Below, piece by piece: positions 1 to 7,204 of a stretch of DNA of 17,701 bases (positions are counted from its first letter, which is position 1; every line of letters starts with the position of its first letter). Position numbers and translations under genes: made by a program. The stretch is from RGIG5472 sp051867635 (lineage in GTDB: Bacteria; Bacillota; Clostridia; Oscillospirales; Oscillospiraceae). The notes below the pieces were generated by a model. It saw nothing but the letters and a program-made list of their open reading frames with translations. It was not told where the DNA came from and did not search any database. The DNA lies in the NCBI GenBank assembly GCA_051867635.1, contig JBJDYT010000057.1, positions 1 through 17,701 of the forward strand, in the 5' to 3' direction.

Positions 1-1003
1 TGCCCGCCATGTTGACGTGCTCCTCGCTGGGGCCGATGCAGGTCTGCATGATGGGCTGCCGCCGGTGGGTCACGGCCTTCACCTTGACCAGGCGGCACTC
101 GTGGGAGGCGGGGCCGTTGTAGCCGGGGAACTCCGGCATGGCGTAGCCGGTGTGGGAGTTGCGGTCCTCCACCACCTTCACGCCGGGGACGATCTCCCCT
201 TCGATGACGTACTCCGCGTTGGCGATGGCGTTTTCCGGGATGGAGACGCAGCGGGTCAGCTCCACCGGCCGCTGCCGGAGAGCCCCCGCGATGGAGAGCT
301 CGTTGAAGCCCAGGGGCGTGGTGGGCGGCTCAAAACAGGAGGTGACCTCGATGGCGGGGTCCACGCCGATGGAGATGGAGATGGGCAGGGGCCGGTCCAG
401 CTCCGCGGCCCGGTCGGCCATGGCGCCGATGTGCCGGGAGCCGGGCTGGAGGAAGATGGAGAGCTCATCCCGGCCCTGGAGGCACATGCGGTGGATGGTC
501 ACGTCGGACAGGCCGGTGTCGGGATGGGTGGCGTAGCACATGCCGAGGGTGATATAGGGGCCCGCGTCCACCGGGGTGTTGGTGGGGGCGGGGACCAGGC
601 GGAACAGGTCGAAATCCGGGTCGGCGGCCAGGTGCACCACCTCCTGACAGGGGGCGGGAGCGTCCGTCACCACGGGCTGGATGGGATGGGCGGCGCAGGA
701 CTGCACCAGGCGGCCCAGCTCCTCCTTTTCACAGCCGAAAAGGTCGGCGACGCGGCGGCGGCTGGACAGCACGCCGATGGCCACGGACGCGCCGGGATGG
801 CCCTTGACGTTGTGAAACAGCATGGCGGGACCGTCCACCCGGGTGGGACGCCGGACGGTGCCGCCCGCCCCCACGTAGCGGTACACGCCGGACAGCTCCG
901 CGGCGGGGTCCACCTCCACGCTCGTTTCTATCAGCTGGCCGGGGGTCTCCCGCAGCACCGCCAGCGCGGTCCGCAGGTCCAGGATTTCCGTTCGATGGTT
1001 CAT
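1..1003 (-). CDS. lpdC: UbiD-family decarboxylase, gallate/phenolic-acid type (LpdC-like), partial at C-terminus
   Basis: Reading the minus strand from the ATG at 1003 gives an open frame to the window edge: 334 residues of a family usually near 490. The family uses prenylated FMN, supplied by a UbiX partner, for reversible non-oxidative decarboxylation in the cytoplasm. From memory it resembles the tannin-pathway gallate decarboxylase LpdC: AELSGVYRYVGAGGTV (36-50), APTNTPVDAGPYIT (139-152), FEPPTTPLGFNEL (224-236), SHTGYAMPEFPGY (283-295) and IGPSEEHVNMAG (323-334). Residues that fit the prFMN/metal site are D167 and R172 (DVTIHR), H191 (SRHIG) and E235; AEYVIEGE (263-270) lies where the catalytic glutamates usually are. 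GAGGGAGG sits 7 nt before the ATG. UbiX/LpdB and LpdD partners, if present, lie outside the window. The family is near certain; gallate as substrate is inferred, and protocatechuate or another hydroxybenzoate is possible. Confidence 0.88.
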   Translation of the reverse strand, partial: MNHRTEILDLRTALAVLRETPGQLIETSVEVDPAAELSGVYRYVGAGGTVRRPTRVDGPAMLFHNVKGHPGASVAIGVLSSRRRVADLFGCEKEELGRLVQSCAAHPIQPVVTDAPAPCQEVVHLAADPDFDLFRLVPAPTNTPVDAGPYITLGMCYATHPDTGLSDVTIHRMCLQGRDELSIFLQPGSRHIGAMADRAAELDRPLPISISIGVDPAIEVTSCFEPPTTPLGFNELSIAGALRQRPVELTRCVSIPENAIANAEYVIEGEIVPGVKVVEDRNSHTGYAMPEFPGYNGPASHECRLVKVKAVTHRRQPIMQTCIGPSEEHVNMAG

Positions 1004-1024
1004 GGCTGAGCCTCCCTCTTCGTC

Positions 1025-1059
1025 GGCGGCGCCGGGGCCACGGCCCGGGCCGCCTTTTT
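1025..1059. other. GC-rich hairpin followed by T5 in the lpdC leader
   Basis: Arms 1025-1039 and 1042-1054 pair with two single-G bulges (outer GGCGGC with GCCGCC). They contain the perfect palindrome CGGCCCGGGCCG (1041-1052), and TTTTT follows at 1055-1059 on the plus strand. Read in plus orientation it looks like an intrinsic terminator that would stop transcription entering lpdC antisense. Read in minus orientation it is a stable 5'-leader hairpin that begins about 9 nt upstream of the lpdC Shine-Dalgarno. The loop is very tight, so one or two inner pairs must open. Its role is not known. Confidence 0.4.
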
Positions 1060-1062
1060 ATC

Positions 1063-1090
1063 ATGGTCGTATAACCGTATCGTTATGGTC
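1063..1090. promoter_or_regulatory. Operator-like dyad with flanking direct repeats upstream of lpdC
   Basis: ATAAC (1071-1075) and GTTAT (1082-1086) form a perfect interrupted dyad with a 6-bp spacer. ATGGTC occurs as a direct repeat at 1063-1068 and 1085-1090, spaced 22 bp, close to two helical turns. The element lies about 60-90 bp upstream of the lpdC start codon, where a regulator site is expected. The regulator cannot be named: the dyad has MarR/TetR-like geometry and does not fit the T-N11-A LysR box exactly. No convincing -35/-10 pair for lpdC was found beside it. Confidence 0.4.
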
Positions 1091-1465
1091 TTTGCGGCGT
1101 TCGGCGTGTGACGCGGCGCTCCCGCGGCGGCGGGACGTCAAAACAAAAGACCCCAAGGCACACCGGTACGCGAAAAAAACGTGCCGACAACCCTGGGGAA
1201 TTCTTCTTCACAGTAAGGTCACAGGCTCACCGAAATTTTCCTGCCATATTGGATTTTAACAGAGAAGGTCCCGCCTGTCTACGCCCCAAGGGCCACAAAA
1301 AGCGGAAAAAAGTTTTGGCTAAATTTACTGTTCTGCTCCGCGGACGTGCCGGAATTTGGGCAGAATGCCGCCGCAGGCGCAAAGAACCACCCGGCAAAGC
1401 CCCCATTTTTGTGAATTCTACCGTGGAAGAAAGGGAAAAGAGCGCTGTACTGTTTCGCCGTTTCG
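1091..1465. other. Intergenic region without a recognisable gene, lower G+C
   Basis: About 375 bases between the lpdC operator region and the miaB promoter. It is visibly richer in A/T than its neighbours, with runs such as GCGAAAAAAAC and GGAAAAAAG. Frames open across it give arginine/lysine-rich products with no ribosome site and no familiar motif. A weak 6-bp hairpin (GGTACG with CGTGCC around an A-rich loop, near 1165-1183) is the only local structure noticed. I see no tRNA, riboswitch or terminator. Confidence 0.5.
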
Positions 1466-1474
1466 TGGTATAAT
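1466..1474 (+). promoter_or_regulatory. Extended -10 promoter for miaB and the downstream gene run
   Basis: TGG-TATAAT is a consensus -10 hexamer (1469-1474) with the TGn extension at 1466-1468. The -35 zone 17 bp upstream (TGTACT, 1446-1451) is poor, as is common for extended -10 promoters read by the housekeeping sigma factor. Transcription would start near 1481, giving a short leader of about 28 nt that holds GGAG 8 nt before the miaB ATG. Confidence 0.7.
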
Positions 1475-1508
1475 ACTATGTCAAAATATCAATTTCTGGA
1501 GATCAGCT

Positions 1509-2933
1509 ATGGAACGGGAAAAGGTACTGCTTTCGGCGGAGGACATCGGCCGCCAGAAGGCGTTTTGTGAAAAGCTCCGCGCCCTGCTGGCGGAGGAGGG
1601 GCGGGAGCTTTTCGCCCTGGTGGACACCTTCGGTTGCCAGCAGAACGTGGCCGACGGCGAGCGCATCATGGGCATGCTGCGGGAGATGGGCTTCTCCTTC
1701 ACGGAGGACCCCTACGCCGCGGATATCATCGTGCTGAACACCTGCGCCGTGCGGGAACACGCGGAGCAGCGGGTATACGGGAACCTGGGCAGTCTGACGC
1801 ACACGAAAAAGGCCAAGCCCTCCCAGATCATTTGCCTTTGCGGCTGCATGGCCCAGCAGCCCCGGGTGGCGGAGAAGGTGCGCAAGAGCTACCGCCATGT
1901 GGATCTGGTCTTCGGCCCCCAGGCCATGTGGAAGTTTCCGGAGCTGCTGTACACGGTCTGTCAGCGCCGCCGCCGGGTCTTTTCCATCGAGGAGGAGGAC
2001 GGCACCATCGCCGAGGGCCTGCCCGTGGCGCGGCAGGGCGGCGTGAAGGCCTGGGTCAGCGTCATGTACGGCTGCAACAACTTCTGCAGCTATTGCATCG
2101 TCCCCTACGTCCGGGGCCGGGAGCGGAGCCGGGACGCAGCGGAAGTCCTGCGGGAGTGCCGGGAGCTCATCGAAAGCGGCTGCCGGGAGATCACGCTCCT
2201 GGGCCAGAACGTGAACTCCTACGGCAAGGACCTGCCGGAGAAAATGGACTTCGCGGACCTGCTCGCGGAGATCGACAAGATCCCCGGGGACTATCTCATC
2301 CGCTTTATGACGAGCCACCCGAAGGACGCTTCGAAGAAGCTCCTGGACACCATGGCCCGCTGCGAACATGTGGCAAAGCAGCTGCACCTGCCGGTGCAGT
2401 CCGGCTCCGACCGGGTGCTGCAGGCCATGAACCGGCGCTATACCAGGGAAAGCTATCTGGAGCTGGTGCGCTACGCCCGCTCCGTCATGCCGGACATCGC
2501 CCTCACCAGCGACATCATCATCGGCTTTCCCGGCGAGACGGAGGCGGAGGCCATGGAGACCGTCTCTCTGGTGGAGGAGGTGGGCTACGACGCCCTGTTC
2601 ACCTTCATCTACTCCCCCCGGCCCGGCACCCCGGCGGCGAAGCTGCCGGACCCCTACACCCGGGCGGAGAAGCAGGTGTGGTTCGACCGCCTGCTGGAGG
2701 CGCAGAACGCCATCTCCGCGAAAAAGCACGCCTCCTTCGTGGGCCAGAGCCTGCGGGTGCTGGTGGACGGCAGGGAGGACGACGAGCGCTGGAACCTCTC
2801 CTCCCGCACGGGAGGCGGACGGCTGGTGCACCTGCATGATAAAGAGACCCTCATCGGCAAATACTGTCGGGTGAAGATCACGGACAGCAACACCTGGGCC
2901 CTCTTCGGCGAGGTGGAGGAGGTTCTGGGATGA
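1509..2933 (+). CDS. miaB: tRNA-2-methylthio-N6-dimethylallyladenosine37 synthase MiaB
   Basis: Radical-SAM methylthiotransferase that converts i6A37 to ms2i6A37 in tRNAs reading UNN codons, using two 4Fe-4S clusters. The 474-residue product matches the usual length. The N-terminal UPF0004 domain has three cluster cysteines: C43 (DTFGCQQNVADGE), C79 (LNTCAVREHAEQR) and C113 (CLCGCMAQQ). The radical-SAM motif CNNFCSYC gives C189, C193 and C196. The last 70 or so residues look like the tRNA-binding TRAM domain. The frame is open 51 codons further upstream, but the ATG at 1509 is chosen because it follows GGAG and the TATAAT promoter, and MiaB homology starts after it. The stop overlaps the next start as ATGA. 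MiaA, which makes its substrate, is encoded at 9326 in the same gene run. Confidence 0.96.
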   Translation: MEREKVLLSAEDIGRQKAFCEKLRALLAEEGRELFALVDTFGCQQNVADGERIMGMLREMGFSFTEDPYAADIIVLNTCAVREHAEQRVYGNLGSLTHTKKAKPSQIICLCGCMAQQPRVAEKVRKSYRHVDLVFGPQAMWKFPELLYTVCQRRRRVFSIEEEDGTIAEGLPVARQGGVKAWVSVMYGCNNFCSYCIVPYVRGRERSRDAAEVLRECRELIESGCREITLLGQNVNSYGKDLPEKMDFADLLAEIDKIPGDYLIRFMTSHPKDASKKLLDTMARCEHVAKQLHLPVQSGSDRVLQAMNRRYTRESYLELVRYARSVMPDIALTSDIIIGFPGETEAEAMETVSLVEEVGYDALFTFIYSPRPGTPAAKLPDPYTRAEKQVWFDRLLEAQNAISAKKHASFVGQSLRVLVDGREDDERWNLSSRTGGGRLVHLHDKETLIGKYCRVKITDSNTWALFGEVEEVLG

Positions 2934-3754
2934 AGATCACGGTATTGATGGAAAACCGCAGCCAGCGGGAGGATATGCTCTGCGCCCACGGCCTGTCGCT
3001 CTATATCGAGGCGGGCGGGCGGAAGCTCCTGTTCGACATGGGGCCGGACGGGTCCTTCGCGGAGAACGCCAGGACCCTGGGCATCGACGTTTCGGAGGTG
3101 GACATGGCCTTTCTCTCCCACGGGCACCACGACCATGCGGGAGGGCTGGGCGTTTTCTGCGAGCTGAACCGGAAGGCCAGCATCTATATGGAAAAGGACG
3201 CCTTCGGGCTGTATTACGACACCGTGGGCGAGGAGCGCATTTACACGGGCATCGACCAGGGCCTGCTGCGCTGCCGCGACCGCTTCGTCTTCACCAACGG
3301 CCGCACCATCGTGGACAACGCGGTGACGCTGTTCAGCGACGTGCGGGGCGAGATGTGCTACGTCCCGCTGAACGACGGCCTGACGGAGGAGCGCAACGGC
3401 ATCTTCGTGCAGGACGATTTCCGCCACGAGCAGAACCTGATCGTGACGGAGGGCGCCAAGCGGGTGCTGTTCACCGGCTGCGCCCACCGGGGCATCGTGA
3501 ACATCCTCCGCCGGACGGAGGAGATCCTGGGCCGCGCGCCGGACGCGGTAGTGGGCGGCTTCCACCTGTATAACCCCGCCACCGGCGAGCTGCCGGAGGA
3601 AAAGCTCCTCAGCGGCGTGACGGCGGAGCTGAAAGCCCGCCCCGGCCGCTGCTGCACGGGCCACTGCACGGGCCTCAACGCCTACCGCACGCTGCGCGCC
3701 GCCCTGGGCGAGCGCTGCGACTACCTGTTCTGCGGCAGGACCATCGAGCTGTAA
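2930..3754 (+). CDS. MBL-fold metallohydrolase, dihydropteroate-synthase-like (MJ0296) type
   Basis: Metallo-beta-lactamase-fold protein of 274 residues with the dinuclear metal motif SHGHHDHAGG (H64, H66, D68, H69). Further likely ligands are H186 (FTGCAHRGIVN) and H212 (GGFHL). The C-terminal CTGHCTG (242-248) is typical of the subgroup often annotated as 7,8-dihydropterin-6-methyl-4-(beta-D-ribofuranosyl)aminobenzene-5'-phosphate synthase. That name comes from a methanogen enzyme; in clostridia the substrate is generally unknown, so I give no gene symbol. No signal peptide is visible, so it is probably cytoplasmic. It is translationally coupled to miaB by a 4-nt ATGA overlap and precedes mutS by 49 nt. 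Family assignment is firm; the reaction is not known. Confidence 0.85.
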   Translation: MKITVLMENRSQREDMLCAHGLSLYIEAGGRKLLFDMGPDGSFAENARTLGIDVSEVDMAFLSHGHHDHAGGLGVFCELNRKASIYMEKDAFGLYYDTVGEERIYTGIDQGLLRCRDRFVFTNGRTIVDNAVTLFSDVRGEMCYVPLNDGLTEERNGIFVQDDFRHEQNLIVTEGAKRVLFTGCAHRGIVNILRRTEEILGRAPDAVVGGFHLYNPATGELPEEKLLSGVTAELKARPGRCCTGHCTGLNAYRTLRAALGERCDYLFCGRTIEL

Positions 3755-3803
3755 AAACGAGTCAGGAAGAGAAAGAGAAGATCAGGAGAAAGAGAGGCGC
3801 GGT

Positions 3804-6419
3804 ATGGCAGAGATCACGCCCATGATGCGGCAGTACCTGGAGATCAAGGAGCAGAACCCGGACGCCATTTTGTTCTTCCGCCTGGGCGATTTCTACGAGA
3901 TGTTCAACGAGGACGCGGAGATCGCCTCCCGGGAGCTGGACCTGACCCTGACCACCCGGGACCGGGGCAAGGCCAAGGAGGACCAGACCCCCATGTGCGG
4001 CGTGCCCTACCACTCCAGCGAGGGGTACATCGCCCGCCTCATCGCCAAGGGCTACAAGGTCGCCATCTGCGAGCAGACGGAGGACCCCGCCACGGCCAAG
4101 GGGCTGGTGGACCGGGACGTGATCCGGGTGGTGACCCCCGGCACCGTCATCGACTCCTCCATGCTGGAGGACAGCCGCAGCAACTTCATCGCCGCTGTGT
4201 ATCTGGATGAGCGTTTCGGCGGCGTGGCCTTCTGCGACATCTCCACCGGCAAGGCCCACGTCACGGGCTTCGCCGGGGAGGATAAGCTGCTGCACATTAT
4301 GAACGAGCTGGGCCGCTTCGCCCCCCGGGAGGCGGTGCTCAGCGCCGGCGCGGCGGCGGAGGGCGAGCTGTGCCGGCTGCTGCGGGAGAAGCTCTCCTGC
4401 CGGGTGGAGACCGTGGGGGACAAGCCCTTCGACGCTTTGGAGGCGGAGAAAAATATCCGCCGCCAGTTTGGCGAGGAGGCCTGGCGGGGCCTGCCCCGGG
4501 CGGTGCCCGCCGCGGCCATGGCCCTGGGGGGATTGCTCCGCTACCTCTATGACACGCAGAAGACCGACCTCAGCTATATCAGGGAGCTCGACTGCTACAC
4601 CGAGGGACGCTTTATGGAGCTGGATCTCGCCACCCGGCGGAATCTGGAGCTGACGGAGACGCTGCGGAACAAGGAAAAGCGGGGGAGCCTCCTCTGGGTG
4701 CTGGACCAGACCAGGACCGCCATGGGCGGGCGTATGCTCCGCTCGTGGCTGGAGCGGCCCCTGCGCAGCGTCGCCGCCATCAACCGGCGCAGCGCCGCGG
4801 TGGAGGCCCTGACCCGGGACAACGTGGCCCGGGAGGAGCTGAGCGTGGCCCTCGGCGGCATCGGGGACATGGAGCGGCAGATCAGCCGCATCGTCTACGG
4901 CACCGCCGGCGGGCGGGACCTTGCGGCCCTGCGGCAGGCGGCGGAGCATCTGCCAAGAGTAAAGGAGCTGCTGGCGCCCTTTGAAACGGGCCTTCTCCGG
5001 GAGATCTCTCAGGAGCTGGACACCCTGGAGGACGTGCAGCGCCGCATCACGGAGACCCTGGTGGACGAGCCGCCCTTCTCCGTGCGGGAGGGGGACCTGA
5101 TCCGGGACGGCTACAACGCGGAGGTGGACCGCCTGCGGGGCATCCTCAAGGGCGGCAAGGGCTTCCTCGCGGAGATGGAGGCCCGGGAGAAGGAGCGCAC
5201 CGGCATCCGCACGCTGAAGATCGGCTACAACAAGGTCTTCGGCTATTACATAGAGGTATCCAAATCCTTCGCCGACCAGGTGCCGGAGGACTATATCCGC
5301 AAGCAGACCCTGGTGGGCGGCGAGCGGTACATCACGCCGGAGCTCAAGGAGATGGAGAACACCATCTTCACCGCCGGCGACCGCATCGCGTCGCTGGAGT
5401 ACGAGCTGTTTTCGGAGCTGCGGGACTTCGTGGCGGGCCAGATGGAGCGGGTGCAGCGCAGCGCCGCCGCCGTGGCGGAGGCGGACGCCCTCTGCTCCCT
5501 CGCCGCCGTGGCGGTGAAGCAGCGCTACTGCCGTCCCACGGTGGACGAGAGCGGCCGCATCGAGATCCGGGAGGGCCGCCACCCCGTGGTGGAAAAGACG
5601 CTGAAGGACGCCCTCTTCATCCCCAACGACACGCAGATGGACGAGGGGGAGCAGCGCGTGGCCATCATCACCGGCCCCAACATGGCGGGCAAGAGCACCT
5701 ATATGCGGCAGGTGGCCCTCATCGTGCTGCTGGCCCAGATCGGGAGCTTCGTCCCGGCAAAGAGCGCCCGCATCGGCGTCTGCGACCGCATTTTCACCCG
5801 CATCGGCGCCAGCGACGATCTGGCGGCGGGCCAGTCCACCTTCATGGTGGAGATGACGGAGGTCTCCGCCATCCTCCACGCCGCGACGAAGGACTCTTTG
5901 CTGATCTTAGACGAGATCGGCCGCGGCACCTCCACCTTTGACGGCATGAGCATCGCCCGGGCGGTGGTGGAGTACTGCGCGGATGAGAAAAAGCTCGGGG
6001 CCAAGACCCTCTTCGCCACCCATTACCATGAGCTGACGGAGATGGAACATTCCCTCCGGGGCGTGAAGAACTACAACATCGCGGTGAAGGCCCGGGGAGA
6101 GGACATCGTCTTCCTGCGCAAGATCCTCCCCGGCGGCGCGGACAAGAGCTACGGCATCGAGGTGGCGAAGCTGGCGGGCCTGCCGAAGGATGTGGTGCGG
6201 CGGGCCAGGGACATCCTGCGCCAGCTGGAGAGCGGCGCGCCGGCGGCCTCTGCGCCTGCGGCGAAGACGTGCGAAGCGGCGGAGGAGAGCGGGCAGGTGA
6301 GCCTTGGTACCCTCGCGGAGCAGGAGGTGGCGGAGCGGCTGCGCCGGCTGCAGCCGGACGCATTGACTCCCATCGAGGCGCTGGGCCTGCTGTATGAGCT
6401 GAAGCAGAAGCTCCAGTGA
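3804..6419 (+). CDS. mutS: DNA mismatch repair protein MutS
   Basis: Recognises mismatches and small loops and recruits MutL. The 871 residues fit MutS1. The mismatch-reading F-x-E motif is F30-Y31-E32 (LGDFYEMF). Connector, lever and clamp regions follow, then the ATPase domain with Walker A GPNMAGKST (624-632), Walker B LLILDE (D703, E704), the signature stretch GRGTSTFDG and the ATHYHELT switch region. The tail ends with the usual ALTPIEALGLLYELKQKL segment. QVSLG (831-835) sits where many Firmicute MutS proteins carry a beta-clamp-binding peptide, although the last hydrophobic position is a glycine, so binding may be weak. The ATG follows AGAGAGG by 6 nt. mutL lies 785 nt downstream, with one membrane-protein gene in between. 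Confidence 0.98.
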   Translation: MAEITPMMRQYLEIKEQNPDAILFFRLGDFYEMFNEDAEIASRELDLTLTTRDRGKAKEDQTPMCGVPYHSSEGYIARLIAKGYKVAICEQTEDPATAKGLVDRDVIRVVTPGTVIDSSMLEDSRSNFIAAVYLDERFGGVAFCDISTGKAHVTGFAGEDKLLHIMNELGRFAPREAVLSAGAAAEGELCRLLREKLSCRVETVGDKPFDALEAEKNIRRQFGEEAWRGLPRAVPAAAMALGGLLRYLYDTQKTDLSYIRELDCYTEGRFMELDLATRRNLELTETLRNKEKRGSLLWVLDQTRTAMGGRMLRSWLERPLRSVAAINRRSAAVEALTRDNVAREELSVALGGIGDMERQISRIVYGTAGGRDLAALRQAAEHLPRVKELLAPFETGLLREISQELDTLEDVQRRITETLVDEPPFSVREGDLIRDGYNAEVDRLRGILKGGKGFLAEMEAREKERTGIRTLKIGYNKVFGYYIEVSKSFADQVPEDYIRKQTLVGGERYITPELKEMENTIFTAGDRIASLEYELFSELRDFVAGQMERVQRSAAAVAEADALCSLAAVAVKQRYCRPTVDESGRIEIREGRHPVVEKTLKDALFIPNDTQMDEGEQRVAIITGPNMAGKSTYMRQVALIVLLAQIGSFVPAKSARIGVCDRIFTRIGASDDLAAGQSTFMVEMTEVSAILHAATKDSLLILDEIGRGTSTFDGMSIARAVVEYCADEKKLGAKTLFATHYHELTEMEHSLRGVKNYNIAVKARGEDIVFLRKILPGGADKSYGIEVAKLAGLPKDVVRRARDILRQLESGAPAASAPAAKTCEAAEESGQVSLGTLAEQEVAERLRRLQPDALTPIEALGLLYELKQKLQ

Positions 6420-6441
6420 ACGGAAAGGACAAAGGACTCCC

Positions 6442-7152
6442 ATGGCAAAAAAGAACGCGAAACACACCTACATGACCCAGATGGAGGTCATCGGGGGCCT
6501 CATCTTCTTTGCGGTATACCTGCTGGTGATGCCCCTGCTGCTGCAGAGGATCTACACCCTCATCGGCGTGCTGCTGGACGTACATATCTCCGCCTCCCTG
6601 GCCAACGCCGTGTACTACTACATCCTCTTCGCCGTGACAGTGGTGCTGTTCCACCGCTTTCTGGGCGAGACGACCTCCCGCTTTTTCGGCGAGCTGAACC
6701 GCTGCCTCAGCACGGCGGGCATGGCCCTCATCCTGTTTTACGGGGCCAACGAGCTGTTCTACCGGCTCTGCAGCCGCCTGTACATGTCGGTCACCAACCT
6801 CAACGACGTGACCATCGCCGCCCAGATCGACGACGCGCCCCGCACCACCGCCTTCATCATCATCTTCCTCGCCCCCTTTGTGGAGGAGATGCTGTTCCGG
6901 GGCCTGATCTTCGGCTGCCTCGCGGAAAAGAGCGCCCCGGCGGCCTACGCGGTCTCGTCGCTGCTGTTCGCCTTCGCCCATGTGTGGCAGTTCCTCATAG
7001 GCGGCATGAGCCTGGGCTACCTCGTGGTCATGCTGCAGTATCTCATTCCCGGCCTGGTCTTCGCCTGGGCCTACGGCCGCAGCGGCTCCGTCTGGACCAG
7101 CGTCCTGGTCCATGCAGCGGTGAACGCCCTGGCCTTCTGGGCGCTGGCGTAA
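6442..7152 (+). CDS. CPBP-family intramembrane metalloprotease
   Basis: Polytopic membrane protein of 236 residues in the CPBP (CAAX protease/bacteriocin-processing, Abi) family. All three family motifs are present: EEMLFRG (E148, E149, R153), FAFAH (H180) and HAAVN (H224, N228). Hydrophobic segments are visible near 17-37, 55-72, 91-105, 134-158, 168-185, 191-210 and 218-235. Family members cleave prenylated or other membrane substrates, or process bacteriocins and provide self-immunity. The substrate here is unknown, and no bacteriocin-like peptide gene is adjacent. It lies 22 nt after mutS and 52 nt before mutL, so it probably shares their transcript. The Shine-Dalgarno AAAGGAC occurs twice in tandem (6424-6437), 4 nt before the ATG. 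A mismatch-repair role is not implied by its sequence. Confidence 0.88.
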   Translation: MAKKNAKHTYMTQMEVIGGLIFFAVYLLVMPLLLQRIYTLIGVLLDVHISASLANAVYYYILFAVTVVLFHRFLGETTSRFFGELNRCLSTAGMALILFYGANELFYRLCSRLYMSVTNLNDVTIAAQIDDAPRTTAFIIIFLAPFVEEMLFRGLIFGCLAEKSAPAAYAVSSLLFAFAHVWQFLIGGMSLGYLVVMLQYLIPGLVFAWAYGRSGSVWTSVLVHAAVNALAFWALA

Positions 7153-7204
7153 GGCCCGTCACGGGACGGAAGAACGAAATTTTTCAGTAAAGGAGGACCC
7201 CTCT

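Noticed and set aside
17..1009. Plus-strand frame of 330 codons opposite lpdC
   Set aside because: It is antisense to a clear UbiD protein, is Gly/His/Ala-rich without any motif, and has no ribosome site.
1108..1473. Plus-strand frame of 121 codons upstream of miaB
   Set aside because: GTG start without a ribosome site, Arg/Lys-rich product with no motif, and it overlaps the TATAAT promoter.
1356..1508. Longer N-terminus for MiaB
   Set aside because: These 51 codons lie across the promoter and leader, have no MiaB similarity, and a good ribosome site precedes the ATG at 1509.
3762..5879. Minus-strand frame of 705 codons opposite mutS
   Set aside because: Low-complexity His/Leu/Ala/Gly product typical of the antisense of GC-rich coding DNA; mutS is certain on the other strand.
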